The notes beneath the pieces were generated by a model, which saw nothing but the letters and a program-made list of their open reading frames with translations, ran no database searches and had not been told where the DNA came from. Of a stretch of 64,000 nucleotides of DNA, positions 33,040 through 40,771 are shown piece after piece. Both the position numbers and the translations under genes were made by a program. Position 1 is the first letter of the stretch. Each line of letters opens with the position of its first letter. This DNA comes from JAMWDF01 sp964645405. Its GTDB lineage: Bacteria; Ratteibacteria; UBA8468; B48-G9; DSTR01. Location of the stretch: the NCBI GenBank assembly GCA_964645405.1, contig CAZYCA010000006.1, positions 1-64,000 of the forward strand, written 5' to 3'.

Positions 33040-34475
33040 TCTTCACCTTTCTTGATGCGTTCCAGTAAAGTGAAGGCTTCTTTCTTTTCTAACTGGAAAA
33101 GATTTTCCAGCCACCGCCAGGCCATCTGTTCGAAGGCAAGAACCAGGTCATGGTTGGTACCAGCACTCCAGATTATTTTTTTCTCACCTTTCAACCTGCG
33201 GTAGACAGCATAAACTGTTGTTGCCGGTGAAGGAATATCAGCCAGACATCCCAGCATTAAAGTGGGCACCTGAACTAAAGTCGCCAGATTGGCAGCATCA
33301 AAGTAACCCATATGTCTGTCTCTGGGATTGGCAGAATCAAAGGCCGGGATTATTTCTTTAGGTCCAGGATCCTTCACTCTGTTCAGGTAAGCCACAAAAT
33401 CCCGATAAGGGAAGTAGGCATAAAAACAAAGGGCACTGATACAGGCCTTCACTTCCGGAGCTAAGGCAGCTGTAGCGATAGCCAGATACCCGCCCTGGGA
33501 ACCACCAACCACTGCCAGTTTATTTTTGTCTACCTCGGCTCTGGAGACAAGGTATCTGACTGCCTGAAGGCAACCTGAGATTACCTGGTAGTAGTAATCA
33601 TCCTTTGGTGATGCCGGGAAGCCGCTTTTCAGATACGCAAGATAACCTGCAGGAGAAGAATAACTATCCTGGTCCACATCCTGGCTGTGAATCTGGAGCA
33701 TCAAACTGACAAACCCGTGCCTGGCATGCTCTGCAGGAATGGGTAACCGTGCGTTTCCGGCACCAGGAAGTATCAGCATCGCTGGAAAAGGTCCTTCTCC
33801 GCAGGGTACTGTTAGCCAGCCGTAAAGCCGGCGCTGCCCCGGACAGGCAAAGGAAACCTTGTAGACTTTAATCTTCCTATATCTTCTTCCTTCCGGGTCA
33901 GGGATTTCCGGAAGGGAAGCTTCCTTTCTGTTATAAAGGGAAATCTCCTCGTCCTCCATTTCCCGAATGAATTTTTCCTCTTCTGCCAGGGGTGTACCAG
34001 CCAGTTCTTCTTTAATCTTCCTCCAGAAAAGCCCAAAATCATCTGGCCGGGAATCTACCATGGTGATACGGTCAATTTCATAGCCAAAACTTGTTCTCCC
34101 ATCTTCCTTGTCTGTCGCGGTGGACCAGATAGTAAAACGCAAATCGTAAAAACCAGGGGAAAGATTTTCTTCCGGTACAACAATCCTGACACTCTGGTCC
34201 AGACAGATTTCTCCCTGGCGAGCCAGAAGGGGTTGTTCCACCCCATTATGACTGAGTGACCAGAGGCAACGTAAAGGTCTGCTTCTGGGGAAGGCAAAAA
34301 TTTCTATGGTGTCACCTTTCTGAAACAAAAGGTCCGGTCTTACTCTGGAGAAGACAGGGATAGACCGGGAAAGGTTATCCTTATCATAAGGCCTGGCAAG
34401 GTTACAGGTCATCGGCCACGCTCCAGTAGCAAAGGAAACAAAAATTAACCAGGAAAAAACTTCTTTTTTTCTCAT
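33036..34475 (-). CDS. Acetyl xylan esterase-like alpha/beta hydrolase (CE7/AXE1 type), exported
   Basis: A 479-residue protein. The first ~20 residues are hydrophobic (MRKKEVFSWLIFVSFATGAWP) and serve as a signal peptide. A beta domain covers about 45-150. The hydrolase domain begins near RRLYGWLTVP; VVGGSQGGYLAIATAAL holds the nucleophile Ser, and Asp (GCLADIPSP) and His (AGTNHDLVLAF) follow in the order typical of CE7, which deacetylate oligosaccharides and cephalosporins. First gene of the eight-gene run down to 25863. No Shine-Dalgarno: a perfect TATAAT ends 13 bases before the ATG, so the leader should be about 7 bases. Confidence 0.82.
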   Translation of the reverse strand: MRKKEVFSWLIFVSFATGAWPMTCNLARPYDKDNLSRSIPVFSRVRPDLLFQKGDTIEIFAFPRSRPLRCLWSLSHNGVEQPLLARQGEICLDQSVRIVVPEENLSPGFYDLRFTIWSTATDKEDGRTSFGYEIDRITMVDSRPDDFGLFWRKIKEELAGTPLAEEEKFIREMEDEEISLYNRKEASLPEIPDPEGRRYRKIKVYKVSFACPGQRRLYGWLTVPCGEGPFPAMLILPGAGNARLPIPAEHARHGFVSLMLQIHSQDVDQDSYSSPAGYLAYLKSGFPASPKDDYYYQVISGCLQAVRYLVSRAEVDKNKLAVVGGSQGGYLAIATAALAPEVKACISALCFYAYFPYRDFVAYLNRVKDPGPKEIIPAFDSANPRDRHMGYFDAANLATLVQVPTLMLGCLADIPSPATTVYAVYRRLKGEKKIIWSAGTNHDLVLAFEQMAWRWLENLFQLEKKEAFTLLERIKKGEE

Positions 34476-34488
34476 GGGATTCTGGCAT

Positions 34489-34494
34489 ATTATA
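34489..34494 (-). promoter_or_regulatory. -10 element of the CE7-to-beta-helix sugar operon
   Basis: A perfect TATAAT on the minus strand, 13 bases before the CE7 ATG, with TATCCA (3/6) at 17 bases as a weak -35. The transcript would have a leader of only about seven bases. Confidence 0.42.
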
Positions 34495-34560
34495 CCGCAG
34501 AATTTATCGCCTGGATAGAATGGGGTATACTGATAACTACCAAAAATTCAGGAGGTAAAG

Positions 34561-35457
34561 ATGCTTACTTCAAAGAAGGTAAAGGAAGTGGCAAAAAAGT
34601 TAGGTGCTGACCTGGTAGGAATTGCTTCTCTGGACAGGTTTGATGGTTCCCCCAAACAGATGGATCCCAGATACATTAACCCTGATGCCAGAGCCCTGAT
34701 TGTCATTGCCCTGAGAATTCCCCGGGGTGTTCTGCGCGGGATTGAAGAAGGAACTTACTTTCTTTCTTATTCTTCCCAGGGTTATGGCAGTATCAATATG
34801 ATTTACAATCCTTTCATTCTTTATCATCTGACCAGGTTCATAGAAGACCATGGTTATGAGGCTACCCCTATCCCCAATGATTACTACAACTGGCCAGCGG
34901 TTGACTATGCGACTGGCAGGATAAAGGAAAACTGGTCAAAACCTGTCTCTCCTGATAAACCCGCGCCGGATGTTTTTATCCATTTCCGGATAGCTGCCTT
35001 CTGCGCGGGACTGGGTGAGATTGGATACAGCAAGCTTCTTTTAACCCCGGAGTTCGGGCCGAGGCAGAGGTTTGCCTGTATTTTAACTGCTGCCCCTCTT
35101 GACCCCGATCCTATCTATGAAGGACCTGCCTTATGTGACCGGTGTTTACTCTGTGCTAAGGAATGCTCTGCCAGTGCTATCAGTACGAAAGAAACAGTAA
35201 AGGTAAAAGTGGCCGGTCGGGACATAGAATGGGGAAAACTTGATATCCAGGCCTGTACGAAAGGTTTTGCCGGGCAGCAACCCTACAGAAAATACAATCC
35301 CTTCCTGGCAGAACCATCACCGGTCATTGTCTACTCCCGGGCTTTAGAAGGCGCCAGGGGGTGTATCCGGGCCTGTATGATACATCTGGAAAAAGAAGGG
35401 AAAATCAAGAACAGATTTAAGGAGCCATTCCGGAAGAGAAAAGCCTGGCAGATGTAA
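34561..35457 (+). CDS. QueG-like (epoxyqueuosine reductase family) iron-sulfur protein
   Basis: A 298-residue cytoplasmic protein of the COG1600/QueG-type superfamily, related to reductive dehalogenases. LGADLVGIASLDRF begins the N-terminal corrinoid-binding-like domain; GLGEIGYSKLLLTPEFGPRQRF is typical of the family; C192, C195, C198 and C202 (CxxCxxCxxxC) are a 4Fe-4S site. Only two more cysteines (ARGCIRAC) are near the C-terminus, so a complete second cluster is doubtful and it may be a divergent member rather than true QueG (about 380 residues with HEAT repeats). CAGGAGG lies six bases before the ATG. Single gene. Confidence 0.78.
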   Translation: MLTSKKVKEVAKKLGADLVGIASLDRFDGSPKQMDPRYINPDARALIVIALRIPRGVLRGIEEGTYFLSYSSQGYGSINMIYNPFILYHLTRFIEDHGYEATPIPNDYYNWPAVDYATGRIKENWSKPVSPDKPAPDVFIHFRIAAFCAGLGEIGYSKLLLTPEFGPRQRFACILTAAPLDPDPIYEGPALCDRCLLCAKECSASAISTKETVKVKVAGRDIEWGKLDIQACTKGFAGQQPYRKYNPFLAEPSPVIVYSRALEGARGCIRACMIHLEKEGKIKNRFKEPFRKRKAWQM

Positions 35458-35481
35458 CCGGTGAAGGCTTCAGCTGGAAAG

Positions 35482-36573
35482 TCAACCGTCCAGATAGGGA
35501 GAGAAAAGTTCTTCATAAAGCCGCCGCACATTTTCCTCTGTACGGCTCATAGGTGGAAACCCGGTGTAACGGCCAGCCGCCACTACATCTTCGGCAAGAT
35601 TCACCAACGATTGTTTCCGGGACAGAAACCATCCTTTTTCCTTATAGTAACGAGAAAGGTACTCCTGTTCCACCTGTCCGGGAGTGGGAATAAAAAGAGC
35701 GTGTTTCTTGCCCAGTTCCGCAATTTCCATCACGGTGGTGTAACCGGAGCGGCTGATAATAAACTTAGCCCTGTTCATCAATCTGCTCATCTGCTCCCGG
35801 CTGGCATGAGAATAAACCAGGGTATCTTTGTCCAGTTGTCTCTGGAAGTTTTCTCCTGGCCGACCAAGAAGGATTACTTTTTTCCCGGGAAGTTGAACAG
35901 CCTGTTTCAGGACGATATTTTCCAGAAGCAACCTCTGGGGACCTGGTCCGGAAACACTGATGAGAAAGTCTATATCACAGGGTAAATCCATCTTCCGGAT
36001 ACTGCTTAAAATACCTGCGTAGTAAGCCTTCTTCCGGGAAACAGGAAAAGTTGGTCGGGCTAACTCACCGCTGAGACAGACTGTCCCGGGCGGATTATCA
36101 GGAACAATGACCCGGGTAAATTTCGCATGAAAACAGGCATTAAACTTTTCTGAAAGGTAACGGCCAGGGCCAAGAAAAGAAGGGACATCAAAACGAAACT
36201 GGTGGGAAATGAAGAAAGAAGGGATTTCTTCTGAATAGACACCAAAACGGCTGTCACTGATTATCAGGTCAAAATGGTTTTCTTTTATGATTGTGTCTGT
36301 AATCTGCTTTTCCCGTAAAATAGCATAGAGCATAACAGGGATATAGGCAGCAAACTTCAGATAATGATAACTGGTTTTAGTGTCCGGAGAAGGGTAATCC
36401 TTGAAATGAAGAAAACGACATTGAGGGAACTCTGATTTCAAAAGGGCTTCTGCTGCGCCACTGGTGGCTATCGTCACCTGATGCTTACGACGGAGTAACT
36501 CCCGGATAATAGGTAAGGATCTGGTGGCATGTCCCAGACCCCAGGAAAAAGGACTGACCAGAACCTGGCCCAT
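35482..36573 (-). CDS. MurG-like glycosyltransferase (GT-B fold)
   Basis: A 363-residue GT-B glycosyltransferase resembling the MurG/GT28 and archaeal COG1819 type. GLGHATRSLPIIREL is the N-terminal acceptor-side Gly loop; ISRSGYTTVMEIAELGKKHALFIPTPGQVEQ is the nucleotide-sugar binding region near 260-305. It should transfer a sugar to a lipid or glycan at the membrane. It lies six bases after the PHP gene in the same direction, with GAGG before the ATG. Unlike true MurG it has no peptidoglycan gene neighbours, so the acceptor is unknown. Confidence 0.8.
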   Translation of the reverse strand: MGQVLVSPFSWGLGHATRSLPIIRELLRRKHQVTIATSGAAEALLKSEFPQCRFLHFKDYPSPDTKTSYHYLKFAAYIPVMLYAILREKQITDTIIKENHFDLIISDSRFGVYSEEIPSFFISHQFRFDVPSFLGPGRYLSEKFNACFHAKFTRVIVPDNPPGTVCLSGELARPTFPVSRKKAYYAGILSSIRKMDLPCDIDFLISVSGPGPQRLLLENIVLKQAVQLPGKKVILLGRPGENFQRQLDKDTLVYSHASREQMSRLMNRAKFIISRSGYTTVMEIAELGKKHALFIPTPGQVEQEYLSRYYKEKGWFLSRKQSLVNLAEDVVAAGRYTGFPPMSRTEENVRRLYEELFSPYLDG

Positions 36574-36579
36574 AGTACC

Positions 36580-37578
36580 TCAGAGAATTTCTGCCACTCG
36601 TAACTGCCGGTTCATCCGATAAACAAGGAAATGCTGAATCTCTAAGTAGAAAAGGGCCGGTGCTCCTGATTTAGCAATGGCAGAAAAGAAGGCTACAGAA
36701 GCCTTCCGTAAAGCAGGATAATCAATAAGAGCACCCTTAACATAAAAGTTAATCAAAGAATCCACAGGTTTTATGTGCAGATAAGCAACCTTCTCCAGTC
36801 TGATAGCATCAAGGTTGCTGATCAATTCAATCCAGATCAGAATCTCATCTTTCAAAAGTTCCAGGGTTAAGTCCTGAGGTACCAGGTATGCATCTCTTCT
36901 TTCTATTGCCTGAAAATATTCCCGGAAGGTTTTTCCTTTAGCAAGGGTGTAAGCCCTGCCGATTTCTCCAATATGGGTATCAGTGGCTGCCAGGATTCCA
37001 CGCTGATACTTTTCCGCCAGTGCCACGGTCAGAGCATTCTTCTGCCAGACCCGGTGCATGTTGTACTCCACTACCGGGAAAAGAGGTATCAAATCATTAA
37101 TCACCTTGTAGCTTGGTTTTTCTCCATGTTCGTACCAGAAGGGATGATTGTAAACATAAGGCAGATTTTCACTCTGCAAGTACTGAAGAAATACTTCCAG
37201 TTTTCTCTTTTTCCTGGCAATGGCTAAAAGTTCCGAAAACTGTTTCTGCTGCAAACAATAGACATTGATGTGCAAGGTATGTCCTACATGGCAGATATCC
37301 TTGATTTTTATTTCCACACCCGGGACCAGTTTTTCCCTGGTCCAGCCAAGTAAATCATAAGCCTCCATAGTATCGTGGTCTGTAAAAGTGATGTAATCAA
37401 AACCTGCTCGGTAGGCTTTTTCATAAAGGTAAATGGGGTCAAGAAGTTTGGAAGGCAGTACTCCCTCAGAACGATTGGTATGGACATGCAAATCAGCGGC
37501 CTGCCATCCCTGCTTTTTCAGAATTTCACCCTGGGAAGCAGACAGGATATTTTCAGGCAAATTTCTTTTTTTTCTCAT
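36580..37578 (-). CDS. PHP-domain metal-dependent phosphoesterase
   Basis: Read from 37578 it is 332 residues. ADLHVHTNRSEG and TFTDHDTMEAYD are the first PHP motifs; VYNHPFWYEHG and LAATDTHIGEIGRAYT complete the trinuclear metal site. It should hydrolyse phosphate esters such as nucleotide or sugar phosphates. The ATG at 37578 is chosen because a perfect TATAAT ends 12 bases upstream; the longer reading frame begins with TTG at 37665, upstream of that promoter. The last ~90 residues are hydrophobic and helical and not part of PHP. The glycosyltransferase gene follows six bases later. Confidence 0.82.
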   Translation of the reverse strand: MRKKRNLPENILSASQGEILKKQGWQAADLHVHTNRSEGVLPSKLLDPIYLYEKAYRAGFDYITFTDHDTMEAYDLLGWTREKLVPGVEIKIKDICHVGHTLHINVYCLQQKQFSELLAIARKKRKLEVFLQYLQSENLPYVYNHPFWYEHGEKPSYKVINDLIPLFPVVEYNMHRVWQKNALTVALAEKYQRGILAATDTHIGEIGRAYTLAKGKTFREYFQAIERRDAYLVPQDLTLELLKDEILIWIELISNLDAIRLEKVAYLHIKPVDSLINFYVKGALIDYPALRKASVAFFSAIAKSGAPALFYLEIQHFLVYRMNRQLRVAEIL

Positions 37579-37590
37579 GAGCCAGTTACT

Positions 37591-37596
37591 ATTATA
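37591..37596 (-). promoter_or_regulatory. -10 element of the PHP-glycosyltransferase operon
   Basis: Perfect TATAAT on the minus strand, 12 bases before the chosen ATG, with TTGCTC at 17 bases as -35 (3/6). Gives a leader of about six bases and no Shine-Dalgarno. Confidence 0.45.
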
Positions 37597-37625
37597 CCCT
37601 GCCTGGGTGAAAAGAGCAAAAATTG

Positions 37626-37654
37626 TTGCCAGCTGAGGAGAACTGACATAAAAT
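37626..37654 (+). promoter_or_regulatory. Sigma70-type promoter of the flavin-reductase gene
   Basis: TTGCCA (37626-37631), a 17-base spacer and TAAAAT (37649-37654); each box matches consensus at five of six bases. The transcript would carry AAAGGAG (37664-37670) four bases before the ATG at 37675. Confidence 0.6.
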
Positions 37655-37674
37655 GATCTTAACAAAGGAGTTTT

Positions 37675-38226
37675 ATGAGCAGGAAACAGTTACAGCCATT
37701 TACTTTTCTGGAAGAAACAATCCGTCTTCTAAAAAATCCTGGTGGCTTGCTGGTAACAGGTGGAAAGAAAAAGATTCCTAATGTTATGGCTATTGGCTGG
37801 GCAGCAGTCGGGATTATCTGGAGAAAGCCCATCTTTACGGTGCTTGTCAGACCTTCCCGGTACAGTTACTCCCTCTTAAATGAACACCCGGAATTCACTG
37901 TTAACCTTCCCTACCCGGAGATGGCAGACCTGGTCAATTATTGCGGGAGTGTCTCCGGTCGGGACCATAACAAATTCCAGGAGACAAATTTAACTTTAGA
38001 AAAAGCTCAAAAAGTAAGTGTTCCCATCATCAACCAATGCGGTCTGGCGTACGAGTGTCGGGTGGTAGGAACAGGTGAAATTCTTTCTGAAGCATTGTCA
38101 GAAGATATTAAGTTATCCCTTTACCAGCAGGGTGATTTTCATCGGGTTTATTACGGGGAAATTTTGAGAGTTACAGCTGCGATGGAATTTTTAGAACGTT
38201 TGGAGCAAAAGAAACCGGGTGGCTGA
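37675..38226 (+). CDS. Flavin reductase domain protein (FMN-binding split barrel)
   Basis: A 183-residue protein of the flavin reductase/DIM6-NTAB family. GGLLVTGGKKKIPNVMAIGW is the FMN phosphate-binding strand-loop; RPSRYSYSLLNEHPEFTVNLP and YCGSVSGRDHNKF are usual family motifs. It binds FMN and may reduce it with NAD(P)H or act on an unknown substrate; these proteins are common in anaerobes. The TGA is followed immediately by the ATG of the amidohydrolase gene (TGAATG), so the two are co-translated. Confidence 0.87.
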   Translation: MSRKQLQPFTFLEETIRLLKNPGGLLVTGGKKKIPNVMAIGWAAVGIIWRKPIFTVLVRPSRYSYSLLNEHPEFTVNLPYPEMADLVNYCGSVSGRDHNKFQETNLTLEKAQKVSVPIINQCGLAYECRVVGTGEILSEALSEDIKLSLYQQGDFHRVYYGEILRVTAAMEFLERLEQKKPGG

Positions 38227-39483
38227 ATGGAAACACAGCAGGAAGAAAGGTTAATGGCGGAACTCCTGAAAGAAGCAGAGCATATCTCCACGGTGGATAC
38301 TCATCAGCATCTTTTTCCGGAAAGCGGGCTGGTTACCGATTTAGTCAGGCTGATAGTGAAAGATAATTATGTCTGCGGAGACCTGGTAGCCTGTGGCCTG
38401 GCCCCGGAAAAAATCAGCTGGCTGGAAGACCCGGGTGTATCTTTAACTGCAAGATGGAATTTTCTTCTCCCTTACTGGAAAAAAGTACAGTATGGGAGTT
38501 ATGCGCAAGTTATTCTTCTCACGGTTAACGACCTTTACCAGGGAGGCGGTTTAAAAAGCTTTGAAAAGGTGGAAGCAGTTTCCAGTCTTCTCCTTCAGGA
38601 GTATAAGAAAAAGGGTCTTTTTCACCGCGTTTTTTTTAGATACTGCCACATAGATAAAGTGCTGACACAGGGGAGTAATTTTGCTTACGAGAAACCAGAG
38701 TTTTACTGGGTTTTCCGGCCACTGGACCGGGCTGATTTTTCTCCTGGTGGTCTTTTGGAACAGGACTGTGCGGCAGCTGGTATTTCCTTAAGAACGGCTG
38801 AAGATTTACCAGTAGCCATGGAACAAATTTTGAAGAATGCCTGCCAGCGTGGTGCTGTTGGTTTTAAAGCCGTAGCCATGAACTGGAGACATCCTGAGCC
38901 AGAAGAAATAAAACAGGCCTGGGCCAGCCGCGGTCAGAAGAACCTTTTCCCGGGACATCCTTTCCTGCTTCTTTATCTGGAGCAGATGGCTAAAGTGGCT
39001 GGAAAGCTTAATATTCCGGTGGCTGTGCACACAGGTGCTCCCTGGACCAACTGGCTGGACTACCGGCAATGGGAAGCAACAGGATTGATTCCTCTTTTTC
39101 TTTCTTTTCCGGAAACAAAATTTGACCTTTACCATGCAGGTATCCCCTATGGAGACCAGGCCAGTCTTTTAGCCAAAACTTTTCCTAATGTCTGGCATAA
39201 TCTTACCTGGGCGCATATTATCAGTCCGGAGATGGCGAAAAGATGTATCTCGGTATGGCTGGAGACGGTTCCGGTAAACAAGGTTAGTGCTTTTGGAGGA
39301 GACTACACCAACGAAACTGTTGTCTTGACCTATGGACACCTGGTGATAGCCAGAAGAAATTTAACAGAGGTTCTCGCCCGGCGTATCAGGAAAGGACTGT
39401 TAGACCGGGACGGTGCTTGCTACATCCTGAAAAGCTGGTTTTCAGAAAACCCTCGCTGTCTTTACCGCCTGCCCCAGGAATAG
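38227..39483 (+). CDS. Amidohydrolase, uronate-isomerase-like
   Basis: A 418-residue TIM-barrel amidohydrolase. VDTHQHLFPE gives the HxH metal ligands H26 and H28; VAVHTGAPW supplies another His; DLYHAGIPYGDQ and FGGDYTNE hold the later His and Asp. The overall plan fits the amidohydrolase branch that includes glucuronate isomerase (UxaC), but the family's usual HPG-type motif is not obvious, so an isomerase or hydrolase of another sugar acid is possible. It follows the flavin reductase with no gap and ends at a strong bidirectional terminator. Confidence 0.72.
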   Translation: METQQEERLMAELLKEAEHISTVDTHQHLFPESGLVTDLVRLIVKDNYVCGDLVACGLAPEKISWLEDPGVSLTARWNFLLPYWKKVQYGSYAQVILLTVNDLYQGGGLKSFEKVEAVSSLLLQEYKKKGLFHRVFFRYCHIDKVLTQGSNFAYEKPEFYWVFRPLDRADFSPGGLLEQDCAAAGISLRTAEDLPVAMEQILKNACQRGAVGFKAVAMNWRHPEPEEIKQAWASRGQKNLFPGHPFLLLYLEQMAKVAGKLNIPVAVHTGAPWTNWLDYRQWEATGLIPLFLSFPETKFDLYHAGIPYGDQASLLAKTFPNVWHNLTWAHIISPEMAKRCISVWLETVPVNKVSAFGGDYTNETVVLTYGHLVIARRNLTEVLARRIRKGLLDRDGACYILKSWFSENPRCLYRLPQE

Positions 39484-39492
39484 AAAAACGAA

Positions 39493-39515
39493 AAGGGAGG
39501 GAAAATCCCTCCCTT
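39493..39515. terminator. Bidirectional intrinsic terminator between amidohydrolase and HU genes
   Basis: A ten-base stem (AAGGGAGGGA with TCCCTCCCTT) closes a 3-base AAA loop. On the minus strand it is followed by TTTTCGTTTTT, a good U-run ending the HU transcript; on the plus strand by TTCTCTTGTTTT, adequate for the amidohydrolase transcript. It is the clearest terminator in the window. Confidence 0.85.
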
Positions 39516-39540
39516 CTCTTGTTTTAGTGTTTCTTCTGTC

Positions 39541-39810
39541 TTACTTCACTGCAGCCTTTAAAGCCGCACCGGCTTTGAAAACCGGAACTTTCTTAGCCGC
39601 AATCTTGATGGTGGCACCGGTTTTGGGGTTGCGACCGGTTCTTGCTTTCCTCTTAGCCACCTTGAAGGTGCCGAATCCTACCAGTGTTACATCTTCTCCC
39701 TTCTTCAATGCTTTCTTGATGGTCTCCAGCACAGTATTGACCGCGGCTTCAGCTTCTTTCTTTCCACAAACAACGCCAGCCACAGCTTCTACCAGACCCG
39801 CTTTATTCAT
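39541..39810 (-). CDS. hup: HU family DNA-binding protein
   Basis: An 89-residue HU/IHF protein that bends and compacts DNA. MNKAGLVEAVA and KKEAEAAVNTVLETIKKALKKGEDVTLVGFGTFKV form the dimerisation helices and strand; RKARTGRNPKTGATIKI is the DNA-gripping arm with the conserved RNP. The C-terminus is Ala/Lys-rich and short. GGAGGTGA lies eight bases before the ATG. It has its own promoter, a palindrome in the leader and a terminator, so it is a single-gene unit. HU rather than IHF because no partner subunit is nearby. Confidence 0.95.
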   Translation of the reverse strand: MNKAGLVEAVAGVVCGKKEAEAAVNTVLETIKKALKKGEDVTLVGFGTFKVAKRKARTGRNPKTGATIKIAAKKVPVFKAGAALKAAVK

Positions 39811-39830
39811 CCTTTCTCACCTCCTTTTTT

Positions 39831-39845
39831 CCTTGTCAGACAAGG
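39831..39845 (-). promoter_or_regulatory. Palindrome in the leader of the HU gene
   Basis: CCTTGTC-A-GACAAGG is a perfect 7+7 palindrome with a single central base, placed between the -10 region and the Shine-Dalgarno of the HU gene. The one-base centre suits a protein-binding operator better than an RNA hairpin. The binding protein is unknown. Confidence 0.45.
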
Positions 39846-39877
39846 GTTTCCATTTTTGAAAAAACTGTTGAGGTTAA

Positions 39878-39905
39878 TTTTTACACGCTTTTCATAATTT
39901 GTCAA
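39878..39905 (-). promoter_or_regulatory. Promoter of the HU gene
   Basis: A perfect TTGACA (39905-39900 on the minus strand) with TAAAAA (39883-39878) 16 bases downstream; AAAAAT at 17 bases with a TGT before it is the alternative -10. The leader of about 60 bases contains the palindrome at 39831-39845. Confidence 0.6.
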
Positions 39906-39934
39906 GTGGAATTTTCAAGCCGAGTCAAAGAATT

Positions 39935-40741
39935 TCATTTTGTTTTCTCCGGAAGTTCTCTAAAAAGTGGAGAATCTGTCAGAGCGGTAATCTCACGCGG
40001 TTTTTTCCCGCAGGAAAAAAGAGACCAGATGTTTAAAAGGCTGACCAGAATGATTACCGTTAAAATCGCATGCCGGAAAGCATTTTCTCTGGCGCGGCGC
40101 TTTAAATAAAGTCCGAGAAGACTGAAAAGTACTGCGGGAAAAAGTGCAACCCAGACTACCTGGAGAATCTCAGGAGAAAATAGCCCCAGAGATAGATAAG
40201 AAAAAATTCCTGTAAGAGAAAGCAGGAAAAAATAGGTAAGAAGCGTGGAACGAAATCTATCTTTTCTCCACCCGCAGGACAATCCCCAGATGACCACAGG
40301 TGGTCCGGACTGCGAAATACTACCGCCTAAAAATCCGCTGAGAAAACCAGTACCAATCCTGAAAACAATCCGGTCACGAAACGGAAGTTTCACGTTAAGC
40401 AAAAACAGGAAAGAAAAAAACAGGGTGCTCAGACTGATAAGAAGACGTAACAGTTTACCGGGAAGGTAAACCAGACAGAAAGCACCCAGAGGAAGAGCTA
40501 ATGCTGCCGGTAAAAAAAAAGGCAGGATAACTTTCCAGCAAATATGTTGCCTGGTTTCCCAGAGAAGCAACGGATAAAGAAACAACATGAGAAGAAAGTT
40601 AATCGGGACAGCTGACTGTGGCGGTAAAACAAGTGTATACAAAGGTATGGCTAAAAGCCCTCCACCGAATCCAGAAAAGGATTGTACAAAGGCAGAAAGA
40701 CAGGCTACGGAAACAAGAAACAGGAGTGTTGCTGCTGGCAT
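39935..40741 (-). CDS. TauE/SafE-type membrane permease
   Basis: A 268-residue protein with about eight hydrophobic helices in two repeats: SGFGGGLLAIPLYTLVLPP in the first and GFLGGSISQSGPPVVIWGL in the second are the paired family motifs. TauE/SafE proteins are thought to move organic sulfur compounds, sulfite or other small anions across the inner membrane; the substrate is not predictable here. The start has no Shine-Dalgarno but an extended -10 exactly six bases upstream. Ends with a basic cytoplasmic tail. HU lies downstream on the same strand but under its own promoter. Confidence 0.85.
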   Translation of the reverse strand: MPAATLLFLVSVACLSAFVQSFSGFGGGLLAIPLYTLVLPPQSAVPINFLLMLFLYPLLLWETRQHICWKVILPFFLPAALALPLGAFCLVYLPGKLLRLLISLSTLFFSFLFLLNVKLPFRDRIVFRIGTGFLSGFLGGSISQSGPPVVIWGLSCGWRKDRFRSTLLTYFFLLSLTGIFSYLSLGLFSPEILQVVWVALFPAVLFSLLGLYLKRRARENAFRHAILTVIILVSLLNIWSLFSCGKKPREITALTDSPLFRELPEKTK

Positions 40742-40747
40742 TTTTTA

Positions 40748-40756
40748 ATTTTAACA
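40748..40756 (-). promoter_or_regulatory. Extended -10 placed for a leaderless TauE/SafE transcript
   Basis: The minus strand reads TGTTAAAAT, then TAAAAA, then the ATG: exactly six bases separate the -10 hexamer from the start codon. No clear -35. Confidence 0.45.
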
Positions 40757-40771
40757 CAAAGCAGGTAGCAC

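Noticed and set aside
35458..35481. Terminator between the QueG-like and glycosyltransferase genes
   Set aside because: Only a 5-base inverted repeat with a 1-base loop and no T-run; not a workable hairpin.
37579..37665. TTG start giving the PHP protein 29 extra residues
   Set aside because: A perfect TATAAT at 37591-37596 lies between the two starts, so the longer form would not be transcribed from it.
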